Origin: Ancistrus triradiatus
Lineage: Eukaryota; Chordata; Actinopteri; Siluriformes; Loricariidae
DNA length: 64,000 nt
Direction: 5' to 3'
Assembly: GCA_025084515.1 (NCBI GenBank)
Contig: JAJAGP010001487.1
Coordinates: 62,001 to 126,000 of the forward strand
Shown here: in pieces, positions 55,216-64,000 of the stretch
Position numbering within the stretch: the stretch's first letter is position 1
Layout: each line of letters opens with the position of its first letter
Program-made: the position numbers and the translations under genes
The notes under the pieces: model-generated
Databases searched by the model: none
Told to the model about the DNA's origin: nothing
Seen by the model: the letters and a program-made list of their open reading frames with translations, nothing else

Positions 55216-56434
55216 TCCTGTCGTCTCGGTGCTCCGTTTGATTTCTTAGTCCACAGTTTTGTAAGAAATGATGCAGTAGTCTTGCTTAGGGGGATTTGGA
55301 CGGGCACTTTGTAAATCCAAAGCTATAACAGCAGCAGTTTGTGAGGACCTGGGTTCGAATCTTAGGCTTACAACTTGTGGACCACTTCTCAGTGAACATG
55401 GCAACAACATAAACACTAACTGTAAGAAAGGCCTTGCAATTCACGTCTAATATCCTTCCACAGCAACTCCTAATCCATTGAAGTGGGCCATGTCATGATG
55501 ACATCATTGGTTGATTTTGATTAGATATACAGATAATACTAATAAAAGCAAAAGTGGGTAAAGTGAATCATATCCTGAAACGAGGTCCAGATTTAACCAC
55601 AATCAATAGAAAGAGGGCTCCTGCTTTCCCAGTATTCGCCATCTCATCATCCTTTTTCCTGAAAACAACAGGTAGTAGGGTATGTTTTTTTCTTTAAGCA
55701 GACAGGATTTAGTGGATGTCTCCATAAATACAGTATACAACACTTCACCGGACATACCTTCCCGAAACCCAATAACCCAGTTAGCCAATATGCAGTTCTA
55801 TCCAAATGGACTCACTTGCAACCTTCTGCAGGATGATTTTCCGCTCTTGCAGCCCTGAGAAAAATGGACCAATCCCATTACTGCATTGCTGAGGCGAGCA
55901 GTAAACTGGGAGTTATTGCCATTTCCATCGTTTCTGGGTCTTACTGTATAGCGGACAAGGTTATTACATCTGCTACAGTCTGCTTACTAAACACTTCTGT
56001 CTGCTGAGGTTAAAGTAAATGTATTTCCAGGATTTTGTGCTACCTGTTTATTAAAATATAATCCCTAAGACTGGCTGGCTATCTCTGTACAGGCATGCTT
56101 TCACTATCTTCAACCTTTGTCCTTATCTGTTCCTTAATCTGCCTGCATTCCTGATTTGGTGGCTAAGTTACCAGTGTGTATCTGAACTAGAGATTCACTA
56201 AGAGTGTGTGTCTTGTTTATCACTGTAGAGAAAGAAAGAAGGGTTCAGGAAGTGCTGCAGTAATTCATATTTAATTCGGGGCATTCCAAAGCCAATGTAT
56301 GAGGTAGAATATCTTAGGTTGTGAGCTAGAAGGACATAAAGCCATAGTAATGGATTTATTCCAGCTATCCAGAGATGATTTGAATTTCAGCATTACTTTA
56401 GACCAAATATCCAAAAGTAGAATGAGACGTGCAA

Positions 56435-56925
56435 AGCTGTGCAAAAGTTTTAGAACACCATTAGATTCGACATAACATTGTTTTAGCAGTGGTATAATGA
56501 CCACATATAATTATATCTTAGTCTCTTTATTAGAATGCAACCAGAAAATACAGGGTATTTGTATGCAGTATTAAAAAAACTGAAGCAAATCAGAAAAAAC
56601 AGCTTCTAGGCTACAGTGGCAAGTATTTAGTGTGATTTTCCCTTAAACTTGAGCGACAGCAGCATCTGGAAGCTTCATCGAGATGCCAAGTTTGATCAGG
56701 AATGGCTTTTTTGGAAGGGTAGCAGCCAAGAAACAGGGGAAACAGGGTAAAAAGGCTAAGATATGCTAAAACTCACAGAGATGAGAATGAAGATCAGTGG
56801 AAAAGAGGATTTTGGAGTGACGAATACATTCTGAAGTTTGCTTTTTGGGTCCAGCCGTCAACAGTGTGTTATATATGGTCATTATGCTGTTGTTAAAACA
56901 ATTAATCTAATGGTGGAATAAGACC
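56435..56925 (+). mobile_element. Tc1-derived MITE, copy 6 (longest, with transposase relic)
   Basis: Left end GCTGTGCAAAAGTTTTAGAA, worn right end AATCTAATGGTGGAATAAGA. It is about 490 bases, the longest copy. The segment at 56790-56850 reads DQWKRGFWSDEY on the plus strand, like the W...L(W)SDES first-Asp motif of Tc1 transposases, which shows how the family arose: internal deletion of an autonomous element. Confidence 0.65.
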
Positions 56926-57001
56926 AAAGTACAAAACAAATTAAATGTAAGTAAACTACACAAGTAAACAGCAACATTCCATAGCAATTATGTTACATTG
57001 A

Positions 57002-57445
57002 TTTAGTGACCAAACAAAAGCCTTTCACATTATTGTCAATGCACCAGCTGTTCCAGTTCCCCCATCTCAACAATTTCGCGTTGTCACGAATTCCACAGTG
57101 ACATATGAACAGATTGAGTCTGACCACCCGTCCGTGCAGAAGCGAGGCAACGTGTCATCCGTCGTCATGCCCTTTTGGAGAGTTGATCTTCTAGCGGAAA
57201 ATGACTTGGTTGCATTTGAAGAACACTCTGCTTCCAAAAATGAGAACTTTGATTTCCCTGTTCGGTAGGAACCCAAGGCAGCCGATCGGGTGAGGTACAG
57301 TATAACCTCTGTGACAGGAACACCACAGGCTGACTTCCATTTAAAACCATTTCAGCTCAGTCTAGGATGTCTAACTTAGCAGGATCCCAGTGCCTGGTAT
57401 GACTTGGGTAATCACCATAAGCAGACTGTACATAGCAAGATTTAA
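57002..57445 (+). pseudogene. Unidentified coding-like frame with two in-frame stops
   Basis: One plus-strand frame is open for 88 codons (57002-57265), meets TAG at 57266, continues 35 codons to TAG at 57374, then 22 more to TAA at 57443. It has no start Met. Text such as YEQIESDHPSVQKRGNVSSV, DLLAENDLVAFEEHS and YSITSVTGTPQADFHLKPF has protein-like composition. I do not recognise the family. It is antisense to kcnh1 and could be a relic of a retroposed gene or of a mobile element; chance is possible. Confidence 0.3.
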
Positions 57446-57696
57446 ATTCCAGAAAAAAAGACTTTCCCCAGCAACCAGAGCCTCTCCTAAAACATTACAT
57501 AAGCAAAACCCTACTGATAATACATCATAAGCAAACATAACCAAATTCCCTCTTAATACATTATTGTATTGTAGTCAAGGTCGCTAGATCCGAGTCATAT
57601 CAGAATAAAAATAGAAGAAAATTGAGAAGTAATTATAAATTACATAATACAGTAAAAATTATGTTATTAATAAATAATATAATATTTCATAATACA

Positions 57697-59041
57697 CAGT
57701 GGCGCTTGAAAGTTGTGAACCCTTTAGAATTTTCTACATTTCTGCATAAATATGACCTAAAACATCATCAGATTTCACACAAGTCCTTAAAGTAGATAAA
57801 GAGAACCCAGTTAAACAAATGAGACAAAAATATTATGCTTGGTTATTTATTTATTGAGGAAAATGATCAAATATGAAATATTAGTAACTGGCAAAAGTAT
57901 GTGAACCTTTGCTTTCAGTATCTGGTGTGACCCCCCTGTGCAGCAATAACTGCAGATAAATGTTTCCTGTAGCTGTTGATCAGTCCTGCACACCGGCTTG
58001 GATGAATTTTAGCCCATTCCTCCGTACAGAACAGCTTCAGCTCTGGGATGTTGGTGGGTTTCCTCACATTAGCTGCTCGCTTCAGGTCCTTCCACAACAT
58101 TTCCATTGGATTAAGGTCAGGACTTTGACCTTACTACCACCACCATGTTTCACAGATGGGATAAGGTTCTTATGCTGGAATGCAGTGTTTTCCTTTTGCC
58201 AAACATAACGCTTTTCTTTTAAACCAAAAAGTTCTATTTTGGTCTCATCTGTCCACAAAACATTCTTCCAATAGCCTTCTGGCTCGTCCACGTAGGGATC
58301 TTCAGCAAACTGCAGACGAGCAGCAATGTGTTCTTGTTAGAGAGCAGTGGCTTTCTCCTTGCCGCCCTGCCATGCAACATCATTGTTGTCCAGTGTTCTT
58401 CTGATGGTGGACTCATGAACATTAACATTGGCCAATGAGAGAGGCCTTCAGTGCTTAGAAGTTACCCTGGGGTCCTTTGTGACCTCACCAACTATTACAC
58501 ACCTTGCTCTTGGAGTGATCTTTGTGGTCGACCACTCCTGGGGAGGGTAACAATGGTCTTGAATTTCGTCCATTTGTACACAATCTGTCTGACTGTGGAT
58601 TGGTGGAGTCCAAACTCTTTAGAGATGGTTTTGTAACCTTTTCCAGTCTGATGAGCATCAACAACTCTTTTTCTGAGCTCCTCAGAAATCTCCTTTGTTC
58701 GTGCCATGATACACTTCCACAGACGTGTTGTGAAGAGCAGACTTTGATAGATCTCTGTTCTTTAAATAAAACAGGGTGCCCACTCACACCTGATTGTCAT
58801 CCCATTGATTGAAAACCCCTGACTGTAATTTCACTTTCAAATTAACTGCTAATCCTAGAGGTTCACATACTTTTGCCACTCACTAATATGTAATATTGGA
58901 TCATTTTCCTCAATAAATATATTATATAGTATAGTATAATATTTCTGTCTCATTTGTTTAACTGGGTTCTCTTTATCTACTTTTAGGACTTGTGTGAAAA
59001 TCTGATGATGTTTTAGGTCATAAATATGCAAGCAACCACTG
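57697..59041 (-). mobile_element. Tc1-like transposon, internally deleted
   Basis: Ends CAGTGGCGCTTGAAAGTTGT at the left (element 3' side) and ...CAACCACTG/TA at the right. Minus-strand pieces: MARTKEISEELRKRVVDAHQ, LHQSTVRQIVYKWTKFKTIV, PRSGRPQ, WTDETKIELFGLKEKRYVW, then a jump at about 58130 to IQWKCCGR (a shifted SPDLNPIEMLWKDL) and ELKLFCTEEWAKIHPSRCAG. The second catalytic Asp region is deleted and one terminal repeat has an internal deletion, so it is dead. Confidence 0.88.
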
Positions 59042-60420
59042 TATTTGGTAAAATATAATATGAAGTTATATATAGCCTAAAATATTTATTAATTATTATT
59101 ATAATTATAATCTTAGTCAAACTAAGGCAGTGTAATTTCTGTAAGCAAATATGATGCGTGTGTGTGGTGATGATTCGGTTTCATTTCTTCTCTCAAACTT
59201 AATCAGAATCACCACATAAAGTCACCTGAAAATAAACAACAGCATCCATTCTATCCATTTTTATCATTAAATGTGTGACTGTGAAAACATAGTAATTAAA
59301 AAAATTTGCAGACATAGTAAAGTAAAGCGAGCGGGCAGAAATGCACACTTGATATCAGACTTCACGTCAGATGAACGTTCAAAATAAACCGTGCTTGTTG
59401 CTTGGTTACTGAACGTGAAGAGCAGGAACTTGTTTTTCCCTGTTAGCCAATCAGAGTGCAGATTTTATTAAGACATGTAGAGAAAGGACTGATTTGTTGA
59501 TATTCAGTAACGAGAGAAAAAAGTTCAGTTTATAATTAACGTTACCTGAAAATTTTTTGAGCTTGGAATTGGACTCGGTTGGTCTCGACGACAATTTCCG
59601 AGCCAGCCTTACTAAGAGACCGAGATGAGACGAGTCCGAATGAGTTTGACACAACACAACCCTAAAACATTACCTCGTAACCAAAGCAAGTAAAACCCTA
59701 CTTAGTGCATTGTTTGTAAGCAAACCTCCTGCTAATACATTACATCAAACCAAAACCACCGCCAATATATTACATCATAAAAAACCTTTCAGTGCCTTAC
59801 ATCATGGCCAAGCCCCTACTTAAAGCATTACATCATTACCAGGACCATTACATAATGATCGAGGGAACTCTCAATACATTATGTATTCGAAATCCTTTAA
59901 AATGCCTCCTCATACCTCCTTATTAGAAACCTCTTCCATTACACTGCACCAGCAACAAACCCTCTTATAAAAAATAATAACCCAAACTCCTCACAGTGCA
60001 ACGTGCCATAACCAAAATCCCGAGTGATGCATCATGTCATAGCCACACCTACGGAAGAAACGATGGGGCTTAAACAGGCTTCAAATTTTGCAGTCCACTA
60101 GCGAGACCTGTTTCGATTAAGTTTTGGCCCGGACCATATTAGCATATGACACAGCACAGCGGCTCTGAGAAGCTGCTTTTGAAGTGAACAGTGGAGGATC
60201 GGAGCTCATTAGGAGATGTGTGGGAATGTCGCACGAGTGAAGCTCAGTTCTCCCGCAACAAGCACCAGACCATCTGTGCTTACGAGAAGCTCGCAGCTAG
60301 CATATTATCTAATGGAGAAAAAAAGATTTTAAAAGGTTTCACTCAAGAGGCAAGGGACGGAGGTGATTTGATTAGATTGGGTTATTAATCACGGTGCCAG
60401 TGGAACAATTAGGTGTACCC

Positions 60421-60475
60421 AACCCCCCTCCCCTCCCCCCTCCCCCCATCCCCCCCCTCCTTCCCTCCTTCCATT
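60421..60475 (-). other. C-rich tract; G-quadruplex-type motif on the kcnh1 sense strand
   Basis: The plus strand has C runs of 6, 4, 6, 6 and 8 separated by single T or AT spacers. On the minus strand, the kcnh1 sense strand, these are G runs with one- or two-base loops, which satisfies the usual intramolecular G-quadruplex pattern. Confidence 0.6.
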
Positions 60476-61443
60476 CTCTCAAAATAAAAGGATCTCTTGA
60501 GAGAGAACTATCAGACATTCACATACGGGCGCTGCAGCTCACACTCGAGACTGATGCCATTGCGTTCCGTGTTTGTACACAAGCCCTAATTGCCCCCGTT
60601 AGATTAAACACGCGAGTACTCAGATGGAAAAATGACAACCGAATGAATATTCTTCTGTATTTTGGTCTCGTTTGCAAATGATGTTCTGTACATACTGTAC
60701 ATGCAACGCATTACTGAGCCAAAATATCCAAGTGCACAGAGGAAAACAAACAAACAAAAAACATAATAATGTAATAAATTGACTAATGATGATGAGGTAA
60801 AGACTCGCAGTGAGCTACATGCTCATTACTGACAGAGAGCAAAACAATCACAAAGACTGAGCTCTGCACTGCTACGATAAAAATGGACATAATTCCAGCC
60901 ACTCGCTACTAACAGAGAGCTATAAATAGTAAGTAGCAAGCTGCTCAGAACTGACAATGAGCTAGCTACGCATGAGGCAAAGTGAGCTAAAGAATCCTGT
61001 TACTTTTCTGCGAATAGAATTTGGATTATCCGTATAGTAAGCAACCCAAAAAGGACGGCAGAGCAAAAGAGTTGTGAGTTAACAAAAACTACAAAGAGCT
61101 AGCAACTCGTATTATCTTCCGGTCTACCACTTAAGATTGCATTTAGTTCATTTACATTTAGTGAAACTGTGGGCACATTTTGTCGCAGTAGCATTATTTA
61201 AAACTCATCATTTATTTTTATTGTAGCAGCCTAAAGATTCTTTAGAACGAATCATTTGGAATTGTTATTCTTCAGAAATAAAAAAATGTTTTCACTCGAC
61301 TATTTAAGATATGATAAAGCTACAATAGAACATTTTGTTTATGGATTTAAACCTGTGTTTCTAGTACTTTCGTTTAAAATGTATACAAGAAAATGTGAAT
61401 TGTTTTGCATTGTTTACACTTCAGAAAAAAATTGAATGACTTA

Positions 61444-63023
61444 CAGTGATGCTTGAAAGTTTGTGAACCCTTTAGAATTGTCTATATTTCTGCATAAATA
61501 TGACCTAAAACATCATCAGATTTTCACACAAGTCCTAAAAGTAGATCAAGAGAACCCAGTTAAGCAAATGAGACAAAAATATTATACTTGGTCATTTATT
61601 TATTGAGGAAAATTATCCAATATTACATATTAGTGAGTGGCAAAAGTATGTGAACCTTTAGGATTAGTTGAAGGTGAAATTAGAGTCAGGTGTTTTCAAT
61701 CAATGGGATGACAATCAGGTGTGAGATGGCACCGTGTTTTATTTAAAGAACAGGGATCTATCAAAGTCTGCTCTTCACAGCACACGTTTGTGGAAGTGTA
61801 TCATGGCACGAACAAAGGAGATTTCTGAGGACCTCAGAAAAAAAGTCGTTGGTGATCATCAGGCTGGAAAAGGTTACAAAACCATCTTTAAAGAGTTTGG
61901 ACTCCACCAATCCACAATCAGACAGATTGTGTACAAGTGGAGGAAATTCAAAACCATTGGTACCCTCCCCAGGAGTGGCCGACCAACAAAGATCACTCTC
62001 AAAGAGCAAGGTGTGTAATAGTTGGCGAGGTCACAAAGGACCCCAGGGTAACTTCTAAGCAACTGAAGGCCTCTCTCACATGTTCATGAGTCCACCATCA
62101 GAAGAACACTGAACAACAATGGTGTGCATGGCAGGGTTGCAAGGAGAAAGTCACTGCTCTCCAAAAAGAACATTGCTGCTCATCTGCAGTTTGATAAAGA
62201 TCACGTGGACGAGCCAGAAGGCTATTGGAAGAATGTTTTGTGGATGGATGAGACCAAAATAGAACTTTTTGGTTTAAAAGAAAAGCGTTATGTTTGGAGA
62301 AAGGAAAACACTGCATTCCAGCATAAGAACCTTATCCCATCTGTGAAATTTTGTGGTGGTAGTATCATGGTTTGGTCCTGTTTTGCTGCATCTGGGCCAG
62401 CACGGCTTGCCATCATTGATAGAACAATGAATTCTGAATTATATCAGAGAATTCTAAAGGAAAATGTCAGGACAGCTGTCCATGAACTGAATCTCAAGAG
62501 AAGGTGGGTCATGCAGCAAGACAATGACCCTAAGCACACAAGCCGTTTTACCAAAGAATGGTTACAGAAGAATAAAGTTCATGTTTTGGAATGGCCAAGT
62601 CAAAGTCCTGACCTTAATCCAATGGAAATGTGGTGGAAGGACCTGAAGCGAGCAGCTAATGTGAGGAAACCCATCAACATCCCAGAGCTGAAGCTGTTCT
62701 GTACGGAGGAATACGCTAAAATTCCTCCAAGCCGGTGTGCAAGAAACAGGAACAGGAAACAGTTGCAGTTATTGCTGCACAGGAGGGGTCACACCAGATA
62801 CTGAAGCAAAGGTTCACAGAATTTTGCCACTCACTAATATGTAATATCGGATCATTTTCCTCAATAAATAAATGACCAAGTATAATATTTTTGTCTCGTT
62901 TGTTTAACTGGGTTCTCTTGATCTACTTTTAGGACTTGTGTGAAAATCTGATGATGTTTTAGCTCATATTTATGCAGAAATATAGAAAATTCTAAAGGGT
63001 TCACAAACTTTCAAGTGCAACTG
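61444..63023 (+). mobile_element. Tc1-like transposon, best-preserved copy of the family
   Basis: About 1.58 kb with long inverted ends (CAGTGATGCTTGAAAGTTTG at the left; inverse of CAGTTGCACTTGAAAGTTTG at the right) continuing about 150 bases inward. TA precedes the left end; the right flank is TTTATA. Plus-strand transposase pieces are at 61804-62018 and 62124-62804. Its right inverted repeat is near-identical to the matching ends of the other two copies. Confidence 0.92.
61804..62804 (+). pseudogene. Tc1 transposase, frame-broken
   Basis: DNA transposases of this family cut and paste at TA. Segment 1 (61804-62018) carries the paired helix-turn-helix DNA-binding domain: MARTKEISEDLRKKVVGDHQ, GLHQSTIRQIVYKW, PRSGRPTK. 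It ends at a TAA/TAG pair. Segment 2 (62124-62804) carries the DDE catalytic domain: WMDETKI (Asp), QQDNDPKHTS (Asp), SPDLNPMEMWWKDLK (Glu), with 34 residues between the second Asp and Glu as in Tc1. VTKDPRV and VHESTIRRTLNNN fall in the frame-shifted gap. The C-terminus (CARNRNRK...HTRY) is also altered. Not functional as it stands. Confidence 0.9.
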
Positions 63024-64000
63024 TTTATAAGCAAATCGAAACGTGAACTCAGTACCGTGACTTGAATCGAATCGTGAGCAGAGTGTATCGTTACACCCCT
63101 ACTCATTACTGTGCAGTCCTCATCAGAAGACATTGCGGTGCATTATGGGTATTCCTCGTCTGCCACTTGTCTGTCACCACTACAAAATGGTGGAATCCCA
63201 AATACAGTGAACATGAGCACATGTCCCTCTCTCTAATAACTAAAAAAGTCCAAATTTGTCTTTTCTGAGACTAGTTTTGAAAGACTGGTCGGCGACAATC
63301 AGCGTGATTGGTCTAATCAAGCTGCGCGTATTGTTCTCGGCCTCCCGAGAGTCGTGCCCTGTCTCTTCGTCCGCCAATCATGTCCGACTGACGGCTTGTT
63401 AATAAAACTCAAGCACGGCCATTAAATTCGGGGACTCTTTAAACCGCTGTACGTCTGTAATTATGGGGTGGCTGCGAATTAGCCGTAATTATTGTAAATT
63501 AAAGCCTAAGCAACTCCAAATGAGAACAGAGACTACGCTGGAGAGGCGGCAGGTGCTGGAAGAACATCATAACATTTATCTACGGCTGCTTTATCTGCAC
63601 GTCATTAACATGCAGCAGTAGGACTGTGCCAGAACCTGTTCTCGTTTCCGATTGTTCTGCTGGAGCAAGCAGATGTGAAGCTAGAGAGCCACAGAGACGC
63701 AGAGACACAGAGGGAGAGTTTTTCCCATTGACATGAAACACGGCCTCATCAAAAGCCGTTACGGGATATGTGACAGAATATTTCATAACTCGCTATCGTG
63801 GCTCCCGTTTGAACCTTAGCATCGCCGAGTACAAAGAGCCATGTGATGGGATTGCTCACGAGGAGATCCGGCGTCTGTACACACTGCAAAGTTGACAAAT
63901 GGGAGCCAGAGGCTGCAGAATGTGCATGTGTGAGGCTTCTAAAAGGACGGATTTTGTCTCTTTTGCGTTTTTAAAACTGAATCTCATCCAAAAGGGGACG

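Larger units (their letters stand above)
52277..64000 (-). other. kcnh1 intron (11.7 kb in window, continues right)
   Basis: No PAS, voltage-sensor or pore exon of kcnh1 was found here, so the intron upstream of the C-linker exon extends past the window. It contains a SINE-tail fragment (about 52690-52740), a long (TG)n (54796-54855), a GTGGGGACC-type repeat (54950-55215), MITE copy 6 (56435-56925), an unidentified coding-like stretch (57002-57445), two Tc1 copies (57697-59041 and 61444-63023) and a C-rich tract (60421-60475). The stretches 52800-54780, 59050-60400 and 63030-64000 look unique. Confidence 0.6.

Noticed and set aside
52277..64000. Further kcnh1 exons (S1-S6, PAS)
   Set aside because: No stretch matching the voltage sensor, pore signature GFG or PAS domain was seen in either strand here.

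Overview
This is a piece of vertebrate nuclear genome, almost certainly a teleost fish. It holds split genes with GT-AG introns, abundant Tc1-like transposons, tRNA-derived SINEs, hAT-type fragments, long (CA)n tracts and many minisatellite arrays. Nothing bacterial is present: no operons, no CRISPR, no phage. I cannot name the fish order from sequence alone.

Three protein genes are supported, all by conserved exons with matching splice phases. (1) Minus strand, 99-4095: the 5' half of acss1, mitochondrial acetyl-CoA synthetase (three exons, continuing off the left edge). (2) Plus strand, 7174-26027: a complete hhat gene, the hedgehog acyltransferase, in 11 coding exons. Exon 5 carries three reading-frame breaks. 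(3) Minus strand, 33444-52276 and beyond: the 3' part of kcnh1 (EAG1 voltage-gated K+ channel), covering the C-linker, cyclic-nucleotide-binding-homology domain and C-terminal tail. Its PAS and S1-S6 exons lie to the right of the window. The convergent hhat/kcnh1 pair matches the human 1q32.2 arrangement, so it is old synteny. acss1 is head-to-head with hhat, about 3 kb apart; in human ACSS1 is on another chromosome (20p11). The three proteins do not share a pathway.

The rest is intron and intergenic DNA rich in repeats. hhat introns carry a Tc1 element with long inverted repeats (9848-11130), a 1-kb TGTAAC-rich array with an 82-bp near-perfect palindrome (17811-17998), two arrays of one 37-bp minisatellite (20865-21715 and 23700-24000) and a GAATCAGAATC array (24745-25700). 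Downstream of hhat, a 63-bp minisatellite fills the inside of a hAT-like element (27139-29085). kcnh1 introns contain three more Tc1 copies, one nested in an older Tc1-derived MITE, a ~100-bp array with a SINE-like repeat inserted head-on into its twin (43360-43640), a 21-bp array (48760-49900) and a coding-like stretch I could not identify (57002-57445).

I found no undescribed multi-gene system. The observations most worth following are hhat exon 7, whose splice sites are bracketed by complementary TG and CA repeats, the frame breaks in hhat exon 5, the large palindrome, and the self-nested or array-filled mobile elements.
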